Shown here piece by piece: positions 37,924 to 46,775 of a stretch of 64,000 bases of DNA. The notes beneath the pieces are model-generated. The model did not search any database. It was not told where the DNA came from and saw only the letters and a list, made by a program, of their open reading frames with translations. Position 1 is the first letter of the stretch; the number at the start of each line of letters is the position of its first letter. Both the position numbers and the translations under genes were made by a program. Origin of the DNA: Defluviimonas aquaemixtae (GTDB taxonomy: Bacteria; Pseudomonadota; Alphaproteobacteria; Rhodobacterales; Rhodobacteraceae); the NCBI RefSeq assembly GCF_900302475.1, contig NZ_OMOQ01000001.1, positions 1,674,001-1,738,000 on the forward strand, read 5' to 3'.

Positions 37924-38211
37924 ATGATCATAAACCACCCCCTTCTCGGCCCGCGTGACGCGGCGGAGTTCGTCTACAAGGGCGATGCGAGCCTCATCGA
38001 CCGGCCTGACGGCATGGCCGACGGCGTCGAGGAGGCGTTTCACGACTATGCCTATCTGCGCGACAATCCGGCGGGCGAGCATCAGGAGCTCTGGTATCAC
38101 GAACAGGGCGACCGCTCGTGGCTCGTCGTCACGCGCGACACGCTGACGCACGAGATTACCAAGGTGGAACTCGCCCGCGATGTGGCCCGCGCGCGGGGGC
38201 GGTCGAGATGA
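37924..38211 (+). CDS. mgdB: N-methylglutamate dehydrogenase subunit B (SoxD-like, without zinc cysteines)
   Basis: 95 residues, the small delta-type subunit, with a conserved GPRDAAEF start and a VVTRDTLTHEI core. In sarcosine oxidase SoxD the start reads CPxCGPR and the middle carries a further Cys (GCRxW); together with a His these bind zinc. Here those places read HPLLGPR and GDRSW, so all three Cys are absent. GAGGGAACGAG precedes the ATG. Its stop overlaps the mgdC start (ATGA). The loss of the zinc site may mark the N-methylglutamate type of the complex. Confidence 0.88.
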   Translation: MIINHPLLGPRDAAEFVYKGDASLIDRPDGMADGVEEAFHDYAYLRDNPAGEHQELWYHEQGDRSWLVVTRDTLTHEITKVELARDVARARGRSR

Positions 38212-41147
38212 GCCAGACGCACCGGATCGGCGGCGGCCTCATCGACCGCAGCCAGACGCTGAACTTCGCCTGGAACGGCCGGAAGATGCAGGGCCATCCC
38301 GGCGACACGCTCGCCTCGGCGCTTCTGGCGAACGGCGAACACTTCGTCGCGCGTTCGTTCAAGTATCACCGCCCGCGCGGCATCTTCTCCGCCGGGTCGG
38401 AGGAGCCGAACGCGCTCGTCCAGCTGCGCAAGGGCGCGGCGCAGGAGCCGAACACCCGCGCCACCGTCGCCGAACTGTTCGACGGGCTCGACGCCACCAG
38501 CCAGAACCATCGCGGGCCGTTGAAATGGGACCTTCTGAGCTTCAACGACCTCATGGCGCCGTTCTTCTCAGCGGGATTCTACTACAAAACCTTCATGTGG
38601 CCCGCCGCGTTCTGGGAAAAGGTCTACGAACCGGCGATCCGCGCCTCGGCCGGTCTTGGGCGGCTCTCGATGGAGCCGGACCCGGACGTCTACGACCACG
38701 GCTTCCTGCATTGCGACCTTCTGGTGATCGGCGCGGGACCTGCGGGCCTCTCGGCGGCGCTCGCGGCGGGACGCGCCAGCGCGCGGGTGATCCTCGCGGA
38801 CGAGGATTTCCGCATGGGCGGGCGGCTCAATGCCGAGACGCTCGAGGTCGCGGGCATGGCCGGGGCGGACTGGGCCGCCGAGGCCGTCGCCGAGCTTCAG
38901 GCGATGGAGAATGTGCGGCTTATGACCCGCACCACGGTCTACGGCGCTTATGACCACGGCATCTACGGCGCGGTGGAACGGAGGACGGACCACCTGCCCC
39001 GCTCGGACGGCAAGCCGCGCCAGGTGCTCTGGCGGATCTATTCCCGCCGCGCGGTGCTGACTGCGGGCGCCACCGAGCGGAGCATCGCGTTTGCCAACAA
39101 CGACCGCCCCGGCGTGATGCTCGCGGGCGCGGTCCGGGCCTACGCCAACCGCTGGGGTGTGGCCCCCGGCAAACGCGTCGCGGTCTTCACCAACAACGAC
39201 GACGGCTGGCGCACGGCTACGGACCTTCAGGCGAGGGGCGTCGAGGTCGCCGCCGTGATCGACTCCCGCGACGGCGCGGGCCACACGCTGGCCGGGGCGC
39301 TCGTCGCGACCGGCAGCGCCGTCGCCGACACGTCGGGCCGTCACGGCCTCAACGCCATCACGCTCACCAACGGTCAGCGGATCGAGGCCGACTGCCTCGC
39401 CGTCGCGGGCGGCTGGTCGCCGAACGTCCATCTCACCTGCCACCATCGCGGCCGACCGGTCTGGCGCGAGGACATCGCGGCCTTCACCCCCGGCGGCGAG
39501 CTGCCGCCCGGTATGACAGTCGCGGGCGCTGCGAAGGGCACGCTGACGCTCGCGGCCGCGCTGGTCGAGGGCTGGGCCGCCGCCGAGGCCGCCGTCAAGG
39601 ACATGGGCCTCACGCCCGCCAAGGCCGTCACGCCGAAGGCGGAGGACGAGGCGGCCGACATCACCCCCTTCTGGCACGTCGCGGGCAAGAAACGCGCCTG
39701 GGTCGACCTCCAGAACGACGTGACCTCGAAGGACGTGAAGCAGTCTCAGCGCGAGGGCTTCCGCTCCGTCGAGCTTCTCAAGCGCTACACGACGCTCGGC
39801 ATGGCGACCGATCAGGGCAAGACGGCCAACGTTCTCGGCCTCGCTATCCTCGCTGAGGCGGCGGGCAAATCGATCCCGGAGACCGGCACCACGATCTTCC
39901 GCCCGCCCTATACGCCCGTCCCGATCGGAACATTTGCCGGCCGCGCGCGAGGACGTGACTTCCGCCCCTACCGCCTCACGCCCAGCCACGAATGGGCGAA
40001 GGAGAACGGAGCGACCTTCGTCGAGACCGGCATGTGGCTCCGCGCCCAGTGGTTCGCCCGTCCCGGCGAAAAGGGCTGGCGCGACAGCGTCGACCGCGAG
40101 GTCGAGATGACCCGCCGGTCCGTGGGGATCTGCGACGTCACCACGCTCGGCAAGATCGACATTCAGGGCCGCGATGCCGCGGAGTTCCTGAACCGCGTTT
40201 ACGCGAACCCGTTCCTCAAGCTCCCTGTCGGCAAGGTCCGCTATGGCCTGATGCTGCGCGAGGACGGGTTCGCGTACGATGACGGCACCACCGCGCGGCT
40301 CTCCGAGACGCATTTCGTCATGACGACGACCACGGCGAACGCGGTCGCGGTCTTCCGCAACCTCGAATTCGCGCGGCAGTGTCTCTGGCCCGATCTCGAC
40401 GTGCACCTGATCTCGACGACCGACGGCTGGGCGCAGTTCGCGGTCGCCGGGCCGATGAGCCGGGCGCTCTTGCAGAAGGTGGTGGACGACCTCGACCTGT
40501 CGAACGACGCCTTCCCCTTCATGGCCTGCGCGGAGCGCACGGTCTTCGGCGGCACCCCGGCGCGGCTCTTCCGCATCTCGTTCTCGGGCGAACTGGCTTA
40601 CGAGATTGCCGTTCCCGCCCGCTACGGCGACGCCATGGTCCGCGCGCTGATGAAGGTGGGAGAGCAGTTCGACGCGGTGCCTTACGGCACCGAGGCGCTC
40701 GGGGTGATGCGGATCGAGAAGGGCCATGCGGCGGGCAACGAGCTGAACGGCCAGAGCACGGCCGCGATGCTCGGCCTCGGCGGGATGGTGTCGAAGACGA
40801 AGGACTCGATCGGCTCGAAACTCTCGGAACGCGACGAGATGAACCGCGAGGACGATCTCAGGCTCGTGGGCTTCCACCCGGTCGACAAGGCGGTGCTTCT
40901 GAACGCAGGCGCGCATTTCCTGACGAAGGGCGATCCGGAGGACATGGCGCACGATCAGGGCTGGATGACCTCGGTCGCCTTTTCTCCTGAGCTCGGCCAC
41001 TCCGTCGGCCTCGGTTTCCTCAAGCGCGGCAAGGAGCGGATGGGCGAGATCGTGCGCGCCTACGATCCGGTGCGCGGCAAGGACACGCTGGTCGAGGTCG
41101 TCTCGCCGCACCACGTCGACCCGGAAGGAGACCGCCAGCGTGCCTGA
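38208..41147 (+). CDS. mgdC: N-methylglutamate dehydrogenase subunit C (SoxA-like)
   Basis: 979 residues from the ATG at 38208 (ATGA overlap with mgdB); an earlier in-frame start at 38118 lies within mgdB. Domains: a ferredoxin-like N-terminal fold (residues about 8-110), a dinucleotide-binding domain with LLVIGAGPAGLSAALAAGRA, and a C-terminal GcvT/aminomethyltransferase domain from about residue 600 (MTRRSVGICDVTTLGKIDIQ; FSGELAYEIAVPARYG). The last binds tetrahydrofolate and captures the C1 unit as methylene-THF. It is the alpha subunit of the complex. Confidence 0.92.
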   Translation: MSQTHRIGGGLIDRSQTLNFAWNGRKMQGHPGDTLASALLANGEHFVARSFKYHRPRGIFSAGSEEPNALVQLRKGAAQEPNTRATVAELFDGLDATSQNHRGPLKWDLLSFNDLMAPFFSAGFYYKTFMWPAAFWEKVYEPAIRASAGLGRLSMEPDPDVYDHGFLHCDLLVIGAGPAGLSAALAAGRASARVILADEDFRMGGRLNAETLEVAGMAGADWAAEAVAELQAMENVRLMTRTTVYGAYDHGIYGAVERRTDHLPRSDGKPRQVLWRIYSRRAVLTAGATERSIAFANNDRPGVMLAGAVRAYANRWGVAPGKRVAVFTNNDDGWRTATDLQARGVEVAAVIDSRDGAGHTLAGALVATGSAVADTSGRHGLNAITLTNGQRIEADCLAVAGGWSPNVHLTCHHRGRPVWREDIAAFTPGGELPPGMTVAGAAKGTLTLAAALVEGWAAAEAAVKDMGLTPAKAVTPKAEDEAADITPFWHVAGKKRAWVDLQNDVTSKDVKQSQREGFRSVELLKRYTTLGMATDQGKTANVLGLAILAEAAGKSIPETGTTIFRPPYTPVPIGTFAGRARGRDFRPYRLTPSHEWAKENGATFVETGMWLRAQWFARPGEKGWRDSVDREVEMTRRSVGICDVTTLGKIDIQGRDAAEFLNRVYANPFLKLPVGKVRYGLMLREDGFAYDDGTTARLSETHFVMTTTTANAVAVFRNLEFARQCLWPDLDVHLISTTDGWAQFAVAGPMSRALLQKVVDDLDLSNDAFPFMACAERTVFGGTPARLFRISFSGELAYEIAVPARYGDAMVRALMKVGEQFDAVPYGTEALGVMRIEKGHAAGNELNGQSTAAMLGLGGMVSKTKDSIGSKLSERDEMNREDDLRLVGFHPVDKAVLLNAGAHFLTKGDPEDMAHDQGWMTSVAFSPELGHSVGLGFLKRGKERMGEIVRAYDPVRGKDTLVEVVSPHHVDPEGDRQRA

Positions 41148-41706
41148 GATCGTGCTGACTGCCACGCCCGCGCTCGCGGGCACCGACCTCCGCTTCGGCG
41201 AAAACCGCATCCGGTCGCGCGACGACCTCGCGCTCGTCTCGGTCGCGGTGCCGCTCGGCGCGGAGGACGCGGTGAAGGACGCCTTCGCCAGGGCCTGGAG
41301 CATCGACCTGCCCGGCTCGCGCGACAGCACGGGATCGGACGAGATGCGCGCCTTGCGCACCACGCCCGATCAGATGATGGTCGTCTTCCCCCATGCGACG
41401 CCCGACGCGGAGCCGGTCGTGCAGGCGGCCCTGGGCGGGGCGGCCTACACCACGGACCAGACCGATGTCTGGGCCGTGCTCGAACTGTCCGGACCGGGCG
41501 TTCGCGCGGCGCTCGAACGTCTCTGCCCGCTCGACCTCTCCGTCGCCGCCTTCTCCGAAGGCGCCTTCGCGCGGACCGTGATGGAGCACATGGGCGCGCT
41601 TATCCTCAGGATCGGCGCCGACCGGTTCCTGCTGATGTCGGCGCGTTCCTCGGCGGGTTCGTTCCTGCACGCGGTCAAGACCTCCTTCGCCTACACGACA
41701 GACTGA
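41140..41706 (+). CDS. mgdD: N-methylglutamate dehydrogenase subunit D (SoxG-like)
   Basis: 188 residues from a GTG at 41140, overlapping the mgdC stop by eight bases. It has a GcvT-like small fold with DVWAVLELSGPGVRAALERL and ARTVMEHMGALILRIGADRF, as in sarcosine oxidase gamma subunits. It closes the mgdABCD set. It ends FAYTTD, and an untranslated stretch of 246 bases follows before the TRAP genes. Confidence 0.88.
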   Translation: MPEIVLTATPALAGTDLRFGENRIRSRDDLALVSVAVPLGAEDAVKDAFARAWSIDLPGSRDSTGSDEMRALRTTPDQMMVVFPHATPDAEPVVQAALGGAAYTTDQTDVWAVLELSGPGVRAALERLCPLDLSVAAFSEGAFARTVMEHMGALILRIGADRFLLMSARSSAGSFLHAVKTSFAYTTD

Positions 41707-41839
41707 GCGGTGGCGCCCAGCCGGGTGGTCAGGAGTGCCGCTTGCCGACATCGCCGCCGCAACGGACCTTGGCCAGCGGGTGGATGGAATTCCAACGCGC
41801 GGCTCAAAGTGAAATGCGGCCAGAAAAATCGCAATGCGT

Positions 41840-41858
41840 CCATGCAGCAGTTGCATGG
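41840..41858. repeat. Perfect inverted repeat CCATGCA-N5-TGCATGG before the TRAP operon
   Basis: CCATGCA (41840-41846) and TGCATGG (41852-41858) flank GCAGT, about 95 bases before the TRAP binding-protein start. The dyad may be an operator of the TRAP operon or a hairpin after mgdD; no T-run follows. The rest of 41707-41952 shows nothing definite apart from the AGGAGGAA ribosome-binding site at its end. Confidence 0.4.
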
Positions 41859-41952
41859 CGCGCCCGGATGCGCACTAATCCTTCGCAGTCGCATCAGAAG
41901 CGGCAGTGCCGGACCGGAAAACGGCCGGTACAAACCGAACAGGAGGAAATCA

Positions 41953-42957
41953 ATGCGTATACAACATCTGCTTGCCGCAGCCGCCAGCGTTCTTGCGCTT
42001 TCGTCGGGCGCAGCTTTTGCGAGCTGCGAAGACGGGGAAACACTGGTGAAATTCGCCCACGTCACAAACTCGGACAAGCACCCCAAGGGCATCGCCGCCC
42101 AGCTCTTCGCGGACCGCGTCAACGAGGAGATGAACGGCAAGGCTTGCGTCGAGGTCTATCCGAACTCGACGCTTTACGACGACGACAAGGTGCTCGAGGC
42201 GATGCTTCTCGGCGACGTGCAGATGGCCGCGCCGTCCCTGTCGAAATTCGAGACCTTCACCAAGAAGCTGCGCCTCTTCGACCTGCCATTCGTCTTCAAC
42301 GACATCGCGTCGGTCGACCGCTATCAGGCCTCCGAGGACGGCCAGGCGCTTCTGACCTCGATGACGCGCAAGGGACTTCTGGGCCTCGCCTACTGGCATT
42401 CCGGCATGAAGCAGATGTCGGCGAGCAAACCGCTGCTGCTGCCCGAGGATGCGAAGGGGCTGAAGTTCCGCATCCAGCCGTCGGACGTGCTTCAGGCGCA
42501 GTTCGAGGCGCTCGGCGCCAACCCGCAGAAGATGGCCTTCTCGGAAGTCTACGGCGCGCTTCAGACGGGCGTTGTGGACGGCCAGGAGAACACCTGGTCG
42601 AACATCTACGGCCAGAAGTTCTTCGAAGTGCAGGACGGCATCACCGAGACCAACCACGGCGTGCTCGACTATATGGTCGTCGTATCGAACGACTGGTGGG
42701 AAGGCCTGCCGGAAGACGTTCGCACCGGCCTGAAGACCATCATGGACGAAGTGACGGCCGAGCGGAACGCCGCCGTGACCCAAGTCGAGGAGGAATCCAA
42801 GCAGGCCATCATCGCGACCGGCGCTGAGGTGCGGGAGCTTACCCCCGAGCAGCGCGACGCCTGGGTCGAGGCGATGAAGCCCGTCTGGGAGAAGTTCTCG
42901 GGCGAGATCGGCCAAGACGTCATCGACAGCGCCGTGACTTATAACGTCATGAACTGA
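41953..42957 (+). CDS. TRAP transporter periplasmic binding protein (DctP type)
   Basis: 334 residues from the ATG at 41953, preceded by AGGAGGAA. A signal peptide (residues 1-23, ending GAAFA) precedes a DctP fold with VKFAHVTNSDKHPKGIAAQL. The Arg that usually binds the carboxylate of the ligand is in LKFRIQPSDVLQAQF, and EVYGALQTGVVDGQENTWSN is the DctP family signature. It is followed by the small and large membrane subunits. The ligand is probably a carboxylate; adjacency to mgdABCD does not prove a link. Confidence 0.92.
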   Translation: MRIQHLLAAAASVLALSSGAAFASCEDGETLVKFAHVTNSDKHPKGIAAQLFADRVNEEMNGKACVEVYPNSTLYDDDKVLEAMLLGDVQMAAPSLSKFETFTKKLRLFDLPFVFNDIASVDRYQASEDGQALLTSMTRKGLLGLAYWHSGMKQMSASKPLLLPEDAKGLKFRIQPSDVLQAQFEALGANPQKMAFSEVYGALQTGVVDGQENTWSNIYGQKFFEVQDGITETNHGVLDYMVVVSNDWWEGLPEDVRTGLKTIMDEVTAERNAAVTQVEEESKQAIIATGAEVRELTPEQRDAWVEAMKPVWEKFSGEIGQDVIDSAVTYNVMN

Positions 42958-43043
42958 CGACGCCGGGGCCCGTCGCAACCACGCCGATGGGCCCCGCGCA
43001 TCAGAGCCGGGCGAAGTGACCCGGCCTCGGGGAGGGGAAGTGC

Positions 43044-43670
43044 ATGCACAAGACGCCGAAAGGCCCGGTGGGGCGGTTCATCAACTCAATCGAGGAGACG
43101 CTTATCGCGTTGCTTCTCGGCCTCATGACAGTGATCACCTTCGCAAATGTGATCGCCCGCTATGTACTCAACACCAACCTGCTCTGGGCGCTTGAGGCGA
43201 CGGTCTTCCTTTTCGCCTGGCTGGTGCTTCTGGGCGCGTCCTATGTCGTGAAGATCTCAGGCCACCTCGGCGTTGACGTGGTCGCGCGGATGATGTCGGC
43301 GCCCCGGCGACGGGTGATGACGCTCGTTGCGGCGGCGATCTGCATCGTCTACGCGCTGCTATTGCTTATCGGTTCCTGGACCTACTGGTCGCCGTTCATT
43401 GGCCAGCAGGCCTGGTACGAGGTGAACGACATTCTCATGCCCGACTGGCTGCGTTTCATAGAGCCGATCATGAACGAGGGCGAGCCCTACGAGAAGCTTC
43501 CCCGCTTCATCCCCTACGCCGCCCTGCCGATTGGCATGGCGCTCTTGACGTTTCGCTTCGTGCAGGCCGCCTGGCGGGTCTGGACCGGCGAGGGCGATCT
43601 GCTGATTGCCAGCCACGAGGCCGAGGACATGGTCGAGGAAGCCGCGGGCGCAGCGGATCGGGAGCTCTGA
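43044..43670 (+). CDS. TRAP transporter small membrane subunit (DctQ type)
   Basis: 208 residues with four hydrophobic segments (about 17-38, 50-68, 92-112 and 155-175), the DctQ arrangement. NVIARYVLNTNLLWALEATV is the typical first-loop motif. It lies 86 bases after the binding-protein gene and three bases before the large subunit. A Glu-rich tail ends the protein. Confidence 0.9.
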   Translation: MHKTPKGPVGRFINSIEETLIALLLGLMTVITFANVIARYVLNTNLLWALEATVFLFAWLVLLGASYVVKISGHLGVDVVARMMSAPRRRVMTLVAAAICIVYALLLLIGSWTYWSPFIGQQAWYEVNDILMPDWLRFIEPIMNEGEPYEKLPRFIPYAALPIGMALLTFRFVQAAWRVWTGEGDLLIASHEAEDMVEEAAGAADREL

Positions 43671-43673
43671 GCC

Positions 43674-45050
43674 ATGGATATCGTCTTCCTCTTCACCATG
43701 GTCATCGGCTTCATGCTGATCGGGGTTCCGATCGCGGTCAGCCTCGGCCTGTCGTCGATCATCTTCATGCTGATGCTTTCGGACACATCGCTCGCCTCGA
43801 TCGCTCAGCAGCTCTTCAACGCCTTCGCGGGGCACTACACGCTTCTCGCGATCCCATTCTTCATTCTGGCTTCGTCCTTCATGTCGACGGGCGGCGTGGC
43901 CAAGCGGATCATCCGCTTCGCGATCGCGGTTGTCGGTCACTTTCGGGGCGGGCTCGCCATGGCGGCGGTTTTTGCCTGCATGATGTTCGCGGCTCTCTCC
44001 GGCTCGTCACCCGCGACGGTCGTCGCCATCGGCTCGATCTGTATCGCCGGGATGCGGCAGGTCGGCTATTCCAAGGACTTCGCGGCGGGCGTCATCTGCA
44101 ACGCGGGCACGCTCGGCATCCTGATCCCGCCGTCGATCGTGATGGTCGTCTATGCAGCTTCGGTCGATGTCTCGGTCGGCCGGATGTTCCTTGCCGGCGT
44201 CGTGCCGGGACTGCTCGCCGGCCTGATGCTCATGATCGGCATCTACATCGCCGCGCGGGTGAAGGGCCTGCCGGCCCAGCCATGGGCAGGCTGGGGTGAG
44301 GTCTTCGCCTCTGCGCGTGATGCGGGCTGGGGGCTCTTCCTCATCGTCATCATCCTCGGCGGCATTTATGGCGGCGTGTTCACTCCGACCGAGGCGGCCG
44401 CGGTCGCGGCGGTCTATGCCTTCCTCATCGCGAATTTCGTCTATCGCGACATGGGGCCGCTTCACGCGCCGAATTCGGATCACAACATCTCGCTCCTGAA
44501 GCGTCCATGGGCGCTTCTGACTGCCCTCATCCACCCGGATGTGAAGCACGTGCTCTTCGAATCCGGCAAGGTCACGATCATGCTGATGTTCATCATCGCC
44601 AACGCGCTGATCCTCAAGCACGTGCTGACCGACGAGCAGATACCTCAGGCGATCACGAAGGCGCTTCTCGATGCCGGCTTCGGGCCGGTGATGTTCCTGA
44701 TCGCGGTCAACGTGATCCTCTTGATCGGCGGTCAGTTCATGGAACCTTCGGGCCTCATCGTGATCGTCGCACCACTTGTCTTCCCGATCGCGATCGAGCT
44801 CGGCATCGACCCGATCCATCTCGGAATCATCATGGTCGTGAACATGGAGATCGGGATGATCACGCCGCCTGTGGGCCTTAACCTCTTTGTAACATCGAGC
44901 GTGGCCAGCATGCCGATGATGGACGTCGTGCGCGCGGCGCTGCCGTGGCTCGGCATCCTGTTCCTGTTCCTGATCATCGTGACTTACGTTCCGTTCGTCT
45001 CAACATGGCTGCCGACCACATTCATGGGTCCCGAACTGATCATCCGATGA
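43674..45050 (+). CDS. TRAP transporter large membrane subunit (DctM type)
   Basis: 458 residues with about twelve membrane segments. Conserved DctM motifs are visible: FAALSGSSPATVVAIGSICI, GTLGILIPPSIVMVVYAASV, FTPTEAAAVAAVYAF and MEIGMITPPVGLNLFV. It carries the sodium-coupled transport path with DctQ. It is the last gene of the TRAP operon and converges on the aldose epimerase gene. Confidence 0.93.
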   Translation: MDIVFLFTMVIGFMLIGVPIAVSLGLSSIIFMLMLSDTSLASIAQQLFNAFAGHYTLLAIPFFILASSFMSTGGVAKRIIRFAIAVVGHFRGGLAMAAVFACMMFAALSGSSPATVVAIGSICIAGMRQVGYSKDFAAGVICNAGTLGILIPPSIVMVVYAASVDVSVGRMFLAGVVPGLLAGLMLMIGIYIAARVKGLPAQPWAGWGEVFASARDAGWGLFLIVIILGGIYGGVFTPTEAAAVAAVYAFLIANFVYRDMGPLHAPNSDHNISLLKRPWALLTALIHPDVKHVLFESGKVTIMLMFIIANALILKHVLTDEQIPQAITKALLDAGFGPVMFLIAVNVILLIGGQFMEPSGLIVIVAPLVFPIAIELGIDPIHLGIIMVVNMEIGMITPPVGLNLFVTSSVASMPMMDVVRAALPWLGILFLFLIIVTYVPFVSTWLPTTFMGPELIIR

Positions 45051-45082
45051 TCGGCTTCGCGCAGGCGCTTTAGAAACGCGGC

Positions 45083-45102
45083 CGGGCCAGATGAAGGGCC
45101 CG
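45083..45102. terminator. GC-rich hairpin between convergent genes
   Basis: CGGGCC (45083-45088) and GGCCCG (45097-45102) pair across an eight-base loop, 33 bases after the TRAP large-subunit stop and 61 bases before the stop of the convergent epimerase gene. No T-run follows on either side, so any terminator function is tentative. Confidence 0.35.
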
Positions 45103-45108
45103 ACCGCT

Positions 45109-45120
45109 CATTGCGCAATG
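45109..45120. repeat. Perfect 12-base palindrome CATTGCGCAATG
   Basis: The palindrome lies six bases after the hairpin at 45083-45102, between convergent stops. With no promoter expected here it is either part of the termination region or a protein-binding site of unknown role. Confidence 0.4.
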
Positions 45121-45163
45121 TTGACAGAGGTTTGGGTGGAGATATTCAAGTCTCACTTTCGGC

Positions 45164-46165
45164 TCACCCCGGTCGCCTCGTGAAGACGAACTGCGTGTGC
45201 TGAACGTAAAGAGAACCGGGCCGCAGCAACGGCTGCGGCCAGTCCGGATGATGGATCGCGTCAGGCCAGACCTGCGGCTCCAGCGCGATCCCCGCATGCG
45301 GCCCCATCCTACGCCCTCCGAGCCCGGGCACTGGCACGTCGAGAGCCGCGGCGTCATAGACTTGAAGCCCCGGCTCGGTTGTCTTGACACGCATGCGGAC
45401 ATCCCCGGCAGACAGCTCCGCGACGTCCCGTAGCGCGACGCGGTCGGATGACAGGCAGAAGTTGTGGTCGATTCCCAGGCCCGCGTCGCGAAGCAACGCG
45501 CCCGAGCGGAAATCGAACGGCGTGCCCGTGACTGTTGCGGTCTCGCCGGTCGGGATCAGTTCGGCATCGACAGGAAGGTAGCGATCGGCAGCGACCGTCA
45601 GGTAGTGGCCGAGGATGTCCGGACTCCCGTCGAGATTGAAGTAGCTGTGATGGGCGAGATTGCACAGCGTTGCGCGGTCGGTCTCGGCCGTCATTCGGAT
45701 ATCGAGAACCCCGCCCGGCCCTAAATGGAATCGAACTTCTATCCGCATCGCACCGGGGTAGCCCATCTCTCCATCCTCGAGCCGGATGGAGAGCGTCGCG
45801 CTATCGAGCGACACCTCGTCGAAGGTCCAGAGCCGCACACCGATACCACGGCTTCCGCCATGCAGGTGGTGCTTTCCCAAGTTGTTGCGGTCGAGGTTGT
45901 GTTCCGCGCCGTCAAGCGCGAACTTCGCACCAGCGATGCGGTTGGCCGACCGCCCGACCGTCGCGCCGAAATATGGCGAATGGGCGAGATAGTGGTCGAG
46001 CGCCTCGAAACCCAGAACCAGCGGTGGCGCATGTCCGTCGAGCCGAAGGTCCTGAACCACTGCTCCGAAACTTAGAACCTTCGCCGTCAGCCCGCCACCT
46101 TGGATCACCGCACGCTCGACCGCACGTCCGTCAGGCATGCGTCCAAAAACCTCGCGCTCCGCCAT
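45164..46165 (-). CDS. galM: Aldose 1-epimerase (galactose mutarotase)
   Basis: 333 residues from the ATG at 46165, preceded by GGAGG. It interconverts alpha and beta anomers of sugars in the cytoplasm. Motifs: SPYFGATVGRSANRIAGAKF, the catalytic His in LCNLAHHSYFNLDG and the catalytic Glu in AGIALEPQVWPDA. A longer reading to 46405 has no support. It stands alone, with no sugar catabolic genes next to it in the window. Confidence 0.92.
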   Translation of the reverse strand: MAEREVFGRMPDGRAVERAVIQGGGLTAKVLSFGAVVQDLRLDGHAPPLVLGFEALDHYLAHSPYFGATVGRSANRIAGAKFALDGAEHNLDRNNLGKHHLHGGSRGIGVRLWTFDEVSLDSATLSIRLEDGEMGYPGAMRIEVRFHLGPGGVLDIRMTAETDRATLCNLAHHSYFNLDGSPDILGHYLTVAADRYLPVDAELIPTGETATVTGTPFDFRSGALLRDAGLGIDHNFCLSSDRVALRDVAELSAGDVRMRVKTTEPGLQVYDAAALDVPVPGLGGRRMGPHAGIALEPQVWPDAIHHPDWPQPLLRPGSLYVQHTQFVFTRRPG

Positions 46166-46570
46166 GACTTGCCTCCGATCGCGGGCGAGCGCCCGGCCAT
46201 GCCGTTGTCCATTTAACCTCATAGCAGTCGCGGAAGTAGATCGCATCCACGGATGGCCGCCCCGCCAGGCAAAGCTGCGACCCGTCACCTTTCCGAGGTT
46301 GTTGAAGCGAACTGTTTGGACGTCCCGGAAGCGCTCCGGCCGCGCCGACGCAAAGGGAAATGGCCGGCGCGAACCTTCGGGCGATCCCGAAGTCACACCG
46401 GCCATCCCGCCAGATCATTGATCGGACTACTCTTCAAACACAAGCAACAGCACGCAACATCGACCAACACCTGGGATGTGAGTGGCGACTAGTGACGTCG
46501 AACCCGGCAACCAACGCCGCGGCGCCAGGTTTCGACAAGACCCGAAACTGTGAAAACTCGTTAACAACCC

Positions 46571-46591
46571 CTAACACCTTGTATCTGTTAG
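46571..46591. repeat. Perfect inverted repeat CTAACA-N9-TGTTAG
   Basis: CTAACA is at 46571-46576 and TGTTAG at 46586-46591, in AT-richer DNA. It may be an operator or the stem of an RNA structure; there is no direct link to a gene. Confidence 0.45.
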
Positions 46592-46609
46592 TCGTGGTGG
46601 GCGGAGAAT

Positions 46610-46643
46610 CGTTCAAAAAAAAATCGCATCTTTTTTGGGAACG
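46610..46643. terminator. A/T-stem dyad that could be a bidirectional terminator
   Basis: CGTTC followed by nine A (46610-46623) pairs with six T, two G and GAACG (46631-46643). On the minus strand it would come about 130 bases after the subtilase stop. The stem is mainly A-T, unlike a classical GC stem with a T-tail, so the call is weak. Confidence 0.3.
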
Positions 46644-46775
46644 TCTCGGCGTGCACTGCAGCGCGCGCCGGTGGGTGTTTTTATCTAATATATTCAGTTT
46701 GTTGAAGACGCATCCGAGCGTGGCGCGCAGCTGTCTGGCGCGGAGATAATGTCCACTCAGGCGAGACGGAACTCT

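Larger units (their letters stand above)
46166..46775. other. 610-base intergenic region with lower GC and dyads
   Basis: It lies between the epimerase 5' end and the subtilase 3' end. From about 46550 to 46720 the DNA is clearly poorer in GC than the surroundings. It holds CTAACA-N9-TGTTAG (46571-46591) and an A9/T6 dyad (46610-46643). The epimerase promoter must lie in its left part. No open frame here has coding-like composition and a ribosome-binding site. A small RNA is possible but not shown. Confidence 0.5.

Noticed and set aside
38568..41363. 931-codon open frame on the minus strand
   Set aside because: It is antisense to mgdC and mgdD, which carry recognisable domains; its own translation is Arg/His-rich without motifs.
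36661..41706. Sarcosine oxidase soxBDAG as the name for the four-subunit complex
   Set aside because: The sequence fits both, but gmaS and mgsABC nearby and the Cys-free delta subunit favour N-methylglutamate dehydrogenase. Sarcosine activity is not excluded.
46360..46749. 129-codon plus-strand frame in the 610-base gap
   Set aside because: No ribosome-binding site, no coding-like third-position bias, and the translation shows no family features.
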